From assembly GCA_965279125.1 (NCBI GenBank), contig CBDIHL010000042.1, positions 1 through 64,000 of the forward strand: 64,000 nt of DNA. Reading direction: 5' to 3'. Position 1 is the stretch's first letter, and each line of letters starts with the position of its first letter. The notes beneath the pieces are model-generated. The model was not told the DNA's origin. It ran no database searches and saw only the letters and a list, made by a program, of their open reading frames with translations. Both the position numbers and the translations under genes were made by a program. Shown piece after piece: positions 34,317 through 44,268 of this stretch. This stretch comes from Dinoroseobacter sp965279125. GTDB lineage: Bacteria > Pseudomonadota > Alphaproteobacteria > Rhodobacterales > Rhodobacteraceae.

Positions 34317-35363
34317 TTAGTTGCGTGGGCGTGGCAGGTAGATGGAGTTGCCCCAGGTCTTGTAGCCTTCACGGTACTCGGCCAGGTCAGCCCAGACTTC
34401 TGCGAAGAACGCATCTTCTGCGGCCAGTTCCTGAGCAACCTCAGCCCAAGTTGCTTCGAACGTGTCGAGCATCTCTTGTGGCCACTGCTTCAGGGTCACG
34501 CCGTTGTTTTCAACGTTGTCGACCATCGCTGCAAAGTTTGTCGCTTCGCCTTCTGCGTAGTTGGTGGTGATGTTTGCAAGGCAAGCCACTTCCAACTGGG
34601 TCTGGCTACGCTCGTCGAGATCGTTCCAACGGTCCTTGTTCACGAGAAGCTCGAACATGGTCGCAGGCTGGTGCCAGCCGGGGAAGTAGTTGTACTTCGC
34701 GATCTGGTGGAAGCCAAGGTTGGCGTCGATGCGGGGCATCGAGAACTCGGTCGCGTCGATGGCACCACGCTCAAGCGCAGGGAAGATGTCGCCTGCTGCC
34801 AGAAGCGAGGTGGACACGCCCAGACGCTGCATGACTTCCGCACCAAGGCCGAAGAAGCGCATGTTCAGACCCTCAAGGTCCGCCATGGAGTTGATCTCGT
34901 TCTTGAACCAACCGGAGGTCTCAGGCGCGATGATACCGCACGGCATGACGTGGACGTTGTAGCCCGCTTCGTCATACATGCGCTGATAAAGCTCGAGACC
35001 GTCGTCATAGAGCATCCAGCCGAGGAATTCGCCGGCCTCTGGGCCGAACGGCACAGCAGCAAACAGCGACGCGGCGGTGATTTTGCCCTGCCAGTAGCCT
35101 GCGGTCGCGAACGACGCGTCTACGGAACCGTTGGAGACAGCGTCCAGCGCTTCGAGTGTTGGGACCAGCTCGCCGGGATCGAAGTGCTCGACCTCAACGC
35201 CTTCGGAAATGCCGTTGATCTTTTCAACGAAGTCGATCGCGGCGGTGCCAAGGATCGGAAGGTTTTTGCCGAACGAGGAAGTCATCTCGAGGACTTCTTG
35301 TGCGTTTGCACCCGTTGCGGTCACCAGCATCGTGCTGGCGAGTGCCAGAGTTCTAAATTTCAT
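34317..35363 (-). CDS. dctP: TRAP transporter substrate-binding protein (TakP/FcbT-like DctP)
   Basis: 348 residues with a signal peptide ending at ANA near residue 22, so the mature protein is periplasmic. The GLNMRFFGLGAEVMQRLGVS segment with the conserved Arg carboxylate-binding region and GAIDATEFSMPRIDANLGFH are strongly TakP-like (the mannitol/chloroaromatic-type binding proteins). TakP binds 2-oxo acids; here the ligand is unknown. The gene is first in the operon. A palindrome (35392-35416) sits 28 bases upstream of the start. Confidence 0.92.
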   Translation of the reverse strand: MKFRTLALASTMLVTATGANAQEVLEMTSSFGKNLPILGTAAIDFVEKINGISEGVEVEHFDPGELVPTLEALDAVSNGSVDASFATAGYWQGKITAASLFAAVPFGPEAGEFLGWMLYDDGLELYQRMYDEAGYNVHVMPCGIIAPETSGWFKNEINSMADLEGLNMRFFGLGAEVMQRLGVSTSLLAAGDIFPALERGAIDATEFSMPRIDANLGFHQIAKYNYFPGWHQPATMFELLVNKDRWNDLDERSQTQLEVACLANITTNYAEGEATNFAAMVDNVENNGVTLKQWPQEMLDTFEATWAEVAQELAAEDAFFAEVWADLAEYREGYKTWGNSIYLPRPRN

Positions 35364-35391
35364 AAAGTGTCCTCCCAGACAGTTTTACCCC

Positions 35392-35416
35392 AAGTGGTAA
35401 ACTCTTTTTACCACTT
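35392..35416. promoter_or_regulatory. Perfect palindrome, probable GntR-type operator
   Basis: AAGTGGTAAA (35392-35401) is followed after CTCTT by TTTACCACTT (35407-35416), a perfect 10-bp inverted repeat. Its TGGTA-N-TACCA core resembles FadR/GntR-family operators. It lies between the divergent dctP and hydantoinase genes, close to the dctP start, and may control one or both. No regulator gene is in the window. Confidence 0.6.
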
Positions 35417-35620
35417 TCGAGGTCAGCCATAGCTTTTTCTTTCAAAGATTGCATCAGGTTTTTTATCGTTAGCGCAATCTGTCGAAAATCGATGATCTCA
35501 GTTTGTTGATAAAAGCCGTGCGCGACGCGTCTGGCAAGTGACTAGTTCGCACACCCTAAAGTCGTCTGTCGCTTGCATCCTCTCTGAGCTGCGATCAGTC
35601 TATCTCGGGAAGGGAAACCG

Positions 35621-37048
35621 ATGTTTGATCGCATTATCAAAAACGGCACGCTCGTCACCGCCGAGGACCAGTTTAGGGCCGACATCGCCATCAAGGGCGG
35701 ACGCATCGCCGCCATCGGGCACGACCTTGGCCCGGCGCGCGACGTGACCGACGCGCGCGACCGTCTGGTGCTGCCCGGCGGCGTCGATCCGCATTGCCAT
35801 ATCGAGCAGCTCTCGGGCATGGGCCTGATGAATGCCGACACCTTCGAGACGGCCACCGCGAGCGCCGCCATGGGCGGCACCACCAGCGTCATTTCCTTCG
35901 CCGCCCAAAAGCAAGGTGAGCAGCTGCGCGACACGGTGGCGGGCTACGCCGCACGCGCTAGCCGAGGGGCCAGGATTGATCACGCCTTTCACATCATGAT
36001 CACTGATATCGAGGCCCCGAATTTCGCCGATGACCTGACCGAGCTGGCCCGCGCCGGGCACAAGTCCCTGAAAATCTTTACGACTTACAACATTGGCCTT
36101 GAAGATAAGGCTATTTTGCATGTTTTGCAGCTTGCCAAGGCCGCCGGGGCCCTTGTCTGTGTTCATGCCGAGAACGACGCGCTGATCAAGGCGACCACCG
36201 CGCGTTTGCTGGCCGCTGGATTGACCCGGCCCGAACATCACGCGCTGTCGCATCCGCGCGCCGCCGAGATCGAAGCGGTCGAGCGGATGTGCCACTTCGC
36301 AGCCTATCTCGATCAGCCGGTGATGCTGTTTCATATCTCCACATCCCAAGGCGTGGACGTGGTGCGCAAAGCGCGCGCGCGCGGCGCTCCGGTCTGGGCT
36401 GAAACCTGTCCGCATTACCTGATGATGACCTCCGATGTGCTGGCCCGCGACGGGCTGGAGGGCGCGAAATTCATGTGCTCGCCCCCGCAGCGCACTCCCG
36501 CCGATCAGGACGCGCTTTGGGCCGGTTTGGCCGATGGAACGCTTGATCTGATTTCGTCCGATCACGCCCCCTACCGCTTTGACGAAACCGGCAAGCTGAG
36601 CGCAGGCCCTGAGGCCCGGTTTGACCAGATCGCCAATGGGCTGCCGGGGCTGGAAGTTCGGCTTCCGCTCCTTTTTGACGCAGTGGGGCGCAGGGCGGAT
36701 CTGAGCCTTCAGGACTTCGTCGAATGGACCGCAACCGCGCCCGCGCGCCTCTATGGGATGTCGACAAAGGGGCGAATCGCAGTGGGCTGCGACGCCGATC
36801 TGGTTCTGTGGGACGCTACGCGCAAGGGGCGCTACGGGGCCAATGATCTGCATGACAATGTCGGCTACAACCCTTGGGAAGGCCACAGCCTGACCGGATG
36901 GCCCGAAACGGTGATCCTGCGCGGGCAGGTTATTGTGGCAGATGGCACCCTGAGCGCCGCACCGGGACAGGGCCAGTGGCTGGCCCGGGATCTGGCCACC
37001 CGGCCCACCGGACAGCCTGCCCCGGAATGGGCGGCGGGCGCGTCATGA
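35621..37048 (+). CDS. Dihydropyrimidinase/D-hydantoinase-like amidohydrolase
   Basis: 475 residues of the cyclic-amidohydrolase superfamily. Metal ligands are in PGGVDPHCHIEQ (His58, His60), in SLKIFTTY (Lys151, to be carboxylated), VCVHAEND, MLFHISTSQ and SSDHAPYRFDE. It hydrolyses a cyclic ureide ring such as hydantoin or dihydropyrimidine. HCHIEQ in place of the usual HTHLE suggests a substrate-specific subgroup. It starts a three-gene operon, overlapping the racemase start by 4 bases. No N-carbamoylase gene is present. Confidence 0.88.
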   Translation: MFDRIIKNGTLVTAEDQFRADIAIKGGRIAAIGHDLGPARDVTDARDRLVLPGGVDPHCHIEQLSGMGLMNADTFETATASAAMGGTTSVISFAAQKQGEQLRDTVAGYAARASRGARIDHAFHIMITDIEAPNFADDLTELARAGHKSLKIFTTYNIGLEDKAILHVLQLAKAAGALVCVHAENDALIKATTARLLAAGLTRPEHHALSHPRAAEIEAVERMCHFAAYLDQPVMLFHISTSQGVDVVRKARARGAPVWAETCPHYLMMTSDVLARDGLEGAKFMCSPPQRTPADQDALWAGLADGTLDLISSDHAPYRFDETGKLSAGPEARFDQIANGLPGLEVRLPLLFDAVGRRADLSLQDFVEWTATAPARLYGMSTKGRIAVGCDADLVLWDATRKGRYGANDLHDNVGYNPWEGHSLTGWPETVILRGQVIVADGTLSAAPGQGQWLARDLATRPTGQPAPEWAAGAS

Positions 37049-37707
37049 AAGAGCTGTTCGTTCTGAACCCCAATGCCTCGGAAGCTGTCACCGCCCGCAT
37101 TGATCAGGCGATGGAGCCTTTGCGCAGTCTCGGCACCCCGATCACCTGCACCACCCTGCGCGAGGGGCCTGCCGGCATTGAAACCCAACGCCACGCCGAT
37201 TTGGTCATCCCCTCCCTTCTGGCCCAGGCCGCTGCCCTTGAGGCGCGCGCCGCCGCCTTCGTCATCGCCTGTTTCGGTGATCCGGGCCTGCATGCGCTGC
37301 GCGATCAGACCAGCCTGCCTGTGCTCGGCATTCAGGACTGCGCGGTCGCCACCGCCATGACACTGGGCCAACGCTTCGGCGTTCTGGCAATTTTGCCCGC
37401 ATCGATCCCGCGCCACATGCGCAGCCTTGGTGCTATGGGCGTGCTGGATCGCTGTGCCGGGGACCGCGCGCTGAACCTCGGCGTGGCCGAGTTGTCGGAC
37501 GCGGACCGCACATTTGCGCGGATGATTGAGGTCGGCACAACCTTGCGCGACGAAGACGGCGCAAACGTCCTGATCATGGGCTGCGCCGGAATGGCAAGCT
37601 ACCGCGACGCGCTGCAAGACGCGCTCGGCCTGCCGGTCGTGGAGCCGTGCCAAGCCGCAGCCGCCATGGCGCTGGGGCGCATTGCATTGAACTGGGAGAA
37701 TACTTGA
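37045..37707 (+). CDS. Hydantoin/aspartate racemase family protein
   Basis: 220 residues of the Asp/Glu/hydantoin racemase family. Two catalytic cysteines are seen: Cys76 in IACFGDPGLH and Cys180 in MGCAGMAS, which abstract and donate the alpha-proton. NPNASEAVTARID at the N-terminus is typical of hydantoin racemases. It would interconvert D and L ring substrates for the upstream hydantoinase. ATG 37045 overlaps the hydantoinase stop (ATGA), and the next gene begins one base after its stop. Confidence 0.85.
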   Translation: MKELFVLNPNASEAVTARIDQAMEPLRSLGTPITCTTLREGPAGIETQRHADLVIPSLLAQAAALEARAAAFVIACFGDPGLHALRDQTSLPVLGIQDCAVATAMTLGQRFGVLAILPASIPRHMRSLGAMGVLDRCAGDRALNLGVAELSDADRTFARMIEVGTTLRDEDGANVLIMGCAGMASYRDALQDALGLPVVEPCQAAAAMALGRIALNWENT

Positions 37708-37708
37708 G

Positions 37709-38623
37709 ATGTTGAACGAGACCGCCAAGGGCGTCTTCACAATCGCCGCAACACCGTTTTTGCCCAACGGAGCGCTCGATCTGGACAGCGTAGACCGCAT
37801 GGTGGATTTCTATACCAATCATGGGGCAACCGGCCTGACGATCCTCGGGATGATGGGCGAGGCAGGTAAGCTGAGCGCCGCAGAATCGGTGCAGGTCATT
37901 CGCCGCGTCACCGCCCGGACAGATTTGCCGATCATCGTCGGCGTCTCGGCACCTGGCTTTGCGGCGATGCACGCACTGACGGACGCGGCAATGAGTGCCG
38001 GAGCCGCCGGGGTGATGGTTGCGCCTGCTGGCGGGTTGCGCAGTGATGATCAGATTGTCGGCTATTATCACAACGTCGCCAAAACGCTGGGCGATGTGCC
38101 TTGGGTGTTGCAAGACTTTCCGCTTGTCACGAACGTCACGATACCGCCGAAGGTGATCCTAAAGATCGTCGAAGACTGCCCGACATGTATGATGCTCAAG
38201 CACGAGGACTGGCCGGGGCTGGACAAAATATCAGCTTTGCGCGCGGCCTCGGACGCGGGCGCGCGCCGCATCTCTATCTTATGTGGGATGGGCGGACAGT
38301 TTCTGCCCGAGGAAATGCTGCGCGGTGCTGATGGCGCGATGACCGGGTTCGCGTATCCGGAAATGATGGCAAGCGTGGTGGCCGAGGTCACTGCGGGCAA
38401 CCCCGAGCGCGCGCGCGATCTGTTCGACGCTTACCTGCCTTTGGTGCGCTACGAGAGCCAACCCGGCCTTGGCCTTGCGATCCGCAAGCATATCCTTGCC
38501 AAACGCGGAGCCATTGCCCACGACACGGTCCGCGCGCCCGGGCCGAAGCTAAATACCGCTACGGTTGCGGAAATCGACACGCTGCTCAGACGCCAAAAGG
38601 CGCGGCTGGACGCGTTGGGCTAG
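37709..38623 (+). CDS. DapA-family (dihydrodipicolinate synthase-like) lyase
   Basis: 304 residues, an aldolase-type TIM barrel. The Schiff-base Lys is Lys164 (MLKHEDWPG). The motif GTTGE is GMMGE (residues 47-51), so both threonines are Met, and the YNxP site with the catalytic Tyr reads QDFP (135-138). The family includes dihydrodipicolinate synthase, N-acetylneuraminate lyase and 2-keto-sugar aldolases. True lysine biosynthesis seems unlikely given these replacements; a lyase for a 2-oxo acid from hydantoin breakdown is possible. Last gene of the operon. Confidence 0.85.
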   Translation: MLNETAKGVFTIAATPFLPNGALDLDSVDRMVDFYTNHGATGLTILGMMGEAGKLSAAESVQVIRRVTARTDLPIIVGVSAPGFAAMHALTDAAMSAGAAGVMVAPAGGLRSDDQIVGYYHNVAKTLGDVPWVLQDFPLVTNVTIPPKVILKIVEDCPTCMMLKHEDWPGLDKISALRAASDAGARRISILCGMGGQFLPEEMLRGADGAMTGFAYPEMMASVVAEVTAGNPERARDLFDAYLPLVRYESQPGLGLAIRKHILAKRGAIAHDTVRAPGPKLNTATVAEIDTLLRRQKARLDALG

Positions 38624-38630
38624 CCCCGCT

Positions 38631-38652
38631 TTTTCTTGCCTTAAATACTCAT
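38631..38652 (+). repeat. Copy of dispersed TTTTTCTTGC-AAATACTC element
   Basis: TTTTTCTTGCCTTAAATACT at 38631, then CATATC, is nearly identical to the right arm at 14609-14634, only a few bases differing. It lies between the DapA-like gene and tRNA-Arg. Confidence 0.6.
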
Positions 38653-38701
38653 ATCGCAGCGCCCGGCCACACGCGCATCGCTGCTTGATGGGAGTTGGAA
38701 C

Positions 38702-38778
38702 TGGCGATCCCGGAAGGACTCGAACCCTCAACATCCTGATTAGAAGTCAGGTGCTCTATCCAGTTGAGCTACGGGACC
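38702..38778 (-). tRNA. tRNA-Arg (anticodon TCT)
   Basis: A 77-base cloverleaf on the minus strand: acceptor GGTCCCG pairs with CGGGATC, D arm, anticodon stem CCTGA/TCAGG with loop CTTCTAA (anticodon TCT, AGA/AGG codons), T arm GAGGGTTCGAGTCCTTC, discriminator G and encoded CCA (38702-38704). All canonical positions are satisfied. No integrase or attachment site is seen next to it. Confidence 0.95.
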
Positions 38779-38788
38779 GCTTAGGGCC

Positions 38789-39286
38789 CTAGATGCCGGG
38801 CTTTGCGCAGTCAGACAAGTCCAGAGTCATATAGCTCGACAGCGGATCAGCCGCGTAGTCCCCGAACGGCCCCCGGTATGAGAATCCCAAACGCTCGTAA
38901 AGACCGCGTGCCGCGTCGTAAGCGGGCAGTGTTGGAGATCCTGTTTCCAGAACCATAGCGCGATGACCATCGGCCCGGGCCACCTCGATCAAATGCTCCA
39001 TGATCTTGCGCGAAAGACCTCTGCCGCGCACTGTCTCGCTGACATGGACGGACTTCACCTCGACAAGCCGGCCCGGCAGCGGCTTGAGAGCGCCACAGGC
39101 CTGCGCCACCCCGCTTACATCCAAGACCCAAAAGCGGACGCCGACCTCGGCCATTTCTTCGGGTGCCATGGCATGGCAACTGGTTTCGGGCGCAGATACC
39201 GCACTGTGGTGCAAGTGCGCCGCGATCAATGGGCTTACATGCGGGTCTAGCGGATCAATTGCCCGTATCGAAATGTCACCGCTCAA
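38789..39286 (-). CDS. GNAT family N-acetyltransferase
   Basis: 165 residues with the GNAT acetyl-CoA signature SVHVSETVRGRGLSRKIMEHL, and TGSPTLPAYDAARGLYERLGF before the C-terminal strand. The acceptor is unknown. ATG 39286 overlaps the stop of the upstream NDUFS4-like gene by four bases, and the gene lies 11 bases from the tRNA. Confidence 0.87.
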   Translation of the reverse strand: MSGDISIRAIDPLDPHVSPLIAAHLHHSAVSAPETSCHAMAPEEMAEVGVRFWVLDVSGVAQACGALKPLPGRLVEVKSVHVSETVRGRGLSRKIMEHLIEVARADGHRAMVLETGSPTLPAYDAARGLYERLGFSYRGPFGDYAADPLSSYMTLDLSDCAKPGI

Positions 39287-39594
39287 TGGGTCCAGGCACC
39301 ACGCCGCCCGGTCGCGAAATTCTCGCCATAGCCGCCGGGTCGGATGTTGGGCTTGCGCGTCTTCGGCTCGGTCACAACTGCGTCCAACCCGTGATCCTTG
39401 GCGTAATCAAGCGCCGCCTCTTTGCTGTCAAAGCGCAGCTTCACTTGGCTATTCATATCGTCTGAGCTGGTCCAGCCCATCAAGGGATCAACGGACCGTG
39501 CGCTTGCGGGCGCATATTCTAGCACCCAGTCTTTGGTCTTGGCGGTTCCAGACTGCATCGCAGTGCGGGCGGGCTGATAGATACGGGCGCGCAT
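39283..39594 (-). CDS. NADH dehydrogenase accessory subunit, NDUFS4-like
   Basis: 103 residues beginning MRARIYQPARTAMQSGTAKT; the block WVLEYAPASARSVDPLMGW and the C-terminal YGENFATGRRGAW match the 'ETC complex I subunit' (NDUFS4/18 kDa) family, an accessory subunit in alphaproteobacteria and mitochondria. ATG 39594 is preferred; the longer frame to 39804 has no similarity. The other complex I genes are not in the window. Confidence 0.88.
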   Translation of the reverse strand: MRARIYQPARTAMQSGTAKTKDWVLEYAPASARSVDPLMGWTSSDDMNSQVKLRFDSKEAALDYAKDHGLDAVVTEPKTRKPNIRPGGYGENFATGRRGAWTH

Positions 39595-39967
39595 GGAAAT
39601 ATCCCTTATTCGACGTGGCTCAGGTCTCGCGCAGAACGTCGCGCCACGCAAGGCGTCAGTTTGTCCGCGAACATCACAAAGGGGATCACGCAGCGATTGT
39701 CGGTCTACCCCGAGGGAGCGAGGGGTGGGTGGTGTTCGGGGCGAACCGACAACCTTTATGCTGCTTGCCCTCAGAGCATAAGTTGTGCGCGCGTGTAAGT
39801 GCAAGAAAAAATTCAGCTTTTAGTTGCTGACTTCTTCTTATACGGGTAATTGGCCGCTAGTGCCTTGTAAACACTGTCAATTCAAGTTGACAGCAGACGT
39901 CAGGACACCGCGCTTATTGCCTCAACTGCGCCTTGCCCTTCTGCACCGCAGGACCAATCTTAGGGGC
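39595..39967. other. Divergent spacer with inverted repeats
   Basis: This 373-base region between the NDUFS4-like gene and uvrB holds no gene I can support. It contains the long-range stem TTGTCGGT/ACCGACAA (39698-39705 with 39746-39753), inside which TACCCC (39707-39712) can pair with GGGGTG (39723-39728) and GTTCG-GGG-CGAAC forms a small hairpin (39735-39747), so a folded RNA is conceivable. CTGTCAA-N6-TTGACAG (39874-39893) contains TTGACA hexamers on both strands, a likely shared promoter region. Confidence 0.35.
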
Positions 39968-42169
<2,202 letters not shown>

Positions 42170-42175
42170 AAGGGA

Positions 42176-42811
42176 CTAAGCGGATATCGACGGCACCGCG
42201 CCAAACTTTTTGTCGATTATTTCATCGCAGCATTTCACGAATAGCTTCATTTCGTTAATCCTACTAGATACATTGTCCGATGAAATGTGTCGTGGGTCCC
42301 CATTTGTTTTCGTGTGCGCCTCGTGAGCGATCTCGTTCCTAAGGTCTACAAGTTTCATTACTCGACTAAGTAGATTCTTTCGTTTCGCCTTAGCTTGCGC
42401 ATTCTCACAAAGATTCTTTAGGCCAACGTTCGAGAAAAGCTCATCAATCTTGTCATCGCGATGAGAGGTATAGTTCGACAGAGAGTTCTGAATTATTGTC
42501 CTTATTTTTCTGTAAGGACGATCTGCAGGAATAATTTCTTGAAGCGTGAACTCTGGTGTCAGACCCGCTTTTCCCAGTGTTTCGAAAAGTGAAGAATATA
42601 TCTTCTTTCCTGACTTTAAGTGCGGAACCAACACATCGCAGTACTTCGCCGTGAAATAACGATCAAACGCAGCTACCGCTAGCACAACCGCCGCACGCAA
42701 TAAATCATCAGGCTCGTCGATTTCAGGCTGCGTCGCCCTCAATTCAATAAGCTGCTCAGCCCGATGAATAACCTTTAAGAATACAGTATGCGGCTTGGTT
42801 CCACTAGCCAT
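42176..42811 (-). CDS. HEPN-domain protein (RiboL-PSP-HEPN-like)
   Basis: 211 residues, mostly helical, with the HEPN RNase motif RNEIAH (Arg158-x4-His163) in VDLRNEIAHEAH. HEPN proteins are RNases or ligand-binding partners of nucleotidyltransferases in toxin-antitoxin and defence systems. Best matched by eye to the RiboL-PSP-HEPN family. The gene is visibly A+T richer than its neighbours, with GAGG ahead of ATG 42811, and lies directly downstream of uvrB on the opposite strand, which suggests horizontal gain. No nucleotidyltransferase partner is adjacent. Confidence 0.65.
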   Translation of the reverse strand: MASGTKPHTVFLKVIHRAEQLIELRATQPEIDEPDDLLRAAVVLAVAAFDRYFTAKYCDVLVPHLKSGKKIYSSLFETLGKAGLTPEFTLQEIIPADRPYRKIRTIIQNSLSNYTSHRDDKIDELFSNVGLKNLCENAQAKAKRKNLLSRVMKLVDLRNEIAHEAHTKTNGDPRHISSDNVSSRINEMKLFVKCCDEIIDKKFGAVPSISA

Positions 42812-42993
42812 AAAATTACCTCAACATATTCCACGTTAGCATTACGGTTGTGATACAAACAAGCCGAAGTGGCAAAAAGCAACACTAAAATCATTTGATC
42901 AATTGAACCACCGCTCGCGCTCGGAATGCCGCCCCTTAGCAGACCAAAATGCGGCGCATAAGCAGGCTGCCAACACAAACTTATGAAGATGAG

Positions 42994-43239
42994 CTACGCC
43001 ACCGCGCCCACACGCCCCATATCTCCGCGCCCGGCCAGTAGTCCCTCGACCGACACATCCTCGTCTAGCCCGGCCCAGTGCAGCCCGAACGCACTGATTT
43101 CGACCGCCGCGCGCTCTTCTGCTGACGCCGCCAGCAACCTAGGGAACCACGCCAAGGGCACGCCCAGCACGCGCCCGTCCGACAGATCCAGCCACATCAG
43201 ATCGTCATCGAACCTCACACGTTCAGCCGAAATAGCCAT
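42994..43239 (-). CDS. DUF2442 domain protein
   Basis: 81 residues of the DUF2442 family (VRFDDDLMWLDLSDGRVLGV, then PLAWFPRLLAASAEER). Such proteins commonly follow DUF4160 proteins and are suspected antitoxin-like partners, without proof. It overlaps the DUF4160 gene by 17 bases on the same strand. The upstream spacer on its downstream side (42812-42993) is A+T-rich and empty. Confidence 0.8.
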   Translation of the reverse strand: MAISAERVRFDDDLMWLDLSDGRVLGVPLAWFPRLLAASAEERAAVEISAFGLHWAGLDEDVSVEGLLAGRGDMGRVGAVA

Positions 43240-43465
43240 GCCAAGTCCTTTCGATTTGCGCCCGGCGCGCGGACACCACCATCAACACATAGCGCAATTC
43301 ACCTGCGCCAAGCCCATGGCTTCTTTCTACACGAAGCTCTGGTTCCAGCCAAATCTTTGCCTCCCCGCCCCCTTTGGCGACGTGCACATGGATGGGCTCA
43401 CGCGGGTTTCCCTCGTTCGAGTAGAAAAAGAAGCGGTAGCCGTTTTGGCAAAAGATCGTGGGCAT
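43223..43465 (-). CDS. DUF4160 domain protein
   Basis: 80 residues beginning MPTIFCQNGYRFFFYSNEG, then PIHVHVAKGGGEAKIWLEPE, the DUF4160 core with its HVHV motif. It pairs with DUF2442, a combination repeatedly found together and thought to be a type II toxin-antitoxin-like module. ATG 43465 was chosen because the longer frame to 43522 has no family similarity. Confidence 0.8.
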   Translation of the reverse strand: MPTIFCQNGYRFFFYSNEGNPREPIHVHVAKGGGEAKIWLEPELRVERSHGLGAGELRYVLMVVSARRAQIERTWHGYFG

Positions 43466-43499
43466 CCGCCAACCCTGCCAGCGCAAGGTTAACGAAGCG

Positions 43500-43769
43500 C
43501 TACTGGCTGCCGCCCACATCAATCACCCGAATGATCTCCGTCGCCCACTCCCCGATCACCGGGATGAAATCGATGCTGCTCAGCATGTAGACCACCACCG
43601 ACACCAACGCCGTTGCCCCCACCACGGAGCCCAGCCCGAACGCCAACCCCCTGAGGAAATTGAACAACAAGAGCCTCGGGAACGTCGCATGACTGCGCAT
43701 CACGCGGTGCTCCAGCAGCTTCGACACGCCCTCACCCAACTCTGCGACCTCGCGCTCCAACTCACTCAT
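43500..43769 (-). CDS. DUF5665 domain membrane protein
   Basis: 89 residues from ATG 43769 (MSELEREVAELGEGVSKLLE) with a coiled-coil-like start and one or two hydrophobic segments (residues about 35-65). Matches DUF5665, a small membrane-associated family of unknown function. It is divergent from the secreted protein at 43840. Confidence 0.7.
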   Translation of the reverse strand: MSELEREVAELGEGVSKLLEHRVMRSHATFPRLLLFNFLRGLAFGLGSVVGATALVSVVVYMLSSIDFIPVIGEWATEIIRVIDVGGSQ

Positions 43770-43839
43770 GACGCTCTCCCTCCAAGCGCCCAGCAAACAA
43801 CACCCTTCCCTCGCGCGCAATCCGGTCTACCGTTGGGCC

Positions 43840-44268
43840 ATGCGCATTCTCATCCCCCTCCTCCTTGCCGCCTCGCCTACCTTCGCATGGGAGGCCACGC
43901 TCGGCCCGGTCTGCACCCTCACGCATGACACGGACACCGCGCGGATCGAGCTGACCTATGACCCCTCGGTCCCGATCTATTCCATCGAGATCACGCGCAA
44001 GGACACCCCTTGGCCCAGCGCGCCGATCTTCGAGATGGAGTTTATCGGCCCCAACCCCCTCAGCATCACCACCGACCGCCACACCCTTGCGGAAAACAAC
44101 AAAGCCCTGACTGTTGAGGATCAGGGCTTTGGTAATGTTTTGAACGGCTTGCAGTTCAACGGATCGGCCATCGCACGCAGTGGCGGCGTTCAGGTTGAAG
44201 TGCCGCTGGCCGGTGCCGCGCCCGCCGTACAGGCGTTTCGCGACTGCCCGCCCAGCGTTGGCGTCTAG
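43840..44268 (+). CDS. Secreted hypothetical protein
   Basis: 142 residues starting with a signal peptide (MRILIPLLLAASPTFAWEAT, cleavage after about residue 16). The mature part is beta-rich, for example CTLTHDTDTARIELTYDPSV, with two cysteines (CTLT and DCPP) that may form a disulfide. Probably periplasmic. I recognise no domain. It overlaps the convergent DUF4399 gene by 4 bases. Confidence 0.6.
   Translation: MRILIPLLLAASPTFAWEATLGPVCTLTHDTDTARIELTYDPSVPIYSIEITRKDTPWPSAPIFEMEFIGPNPLSITTDRHTLAENNKALTVEDQGFGNVLNGLQFNGSAIARSGGVQVEVPLAGAAPAVQAFRDCPPSVGV

Noticed and set aside
38702..38778. tRNA-Arg as an integration site
   Set aside because: No integrase gene or duplicated tRNA 3' end was found near it.
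42775..42978. A 67-residue minus-strand frame upstream of the HEPN gene
   Set aside because: It overlaps the HEPN N-terminus, has no clear ribosome-binding site and no conserved motif.
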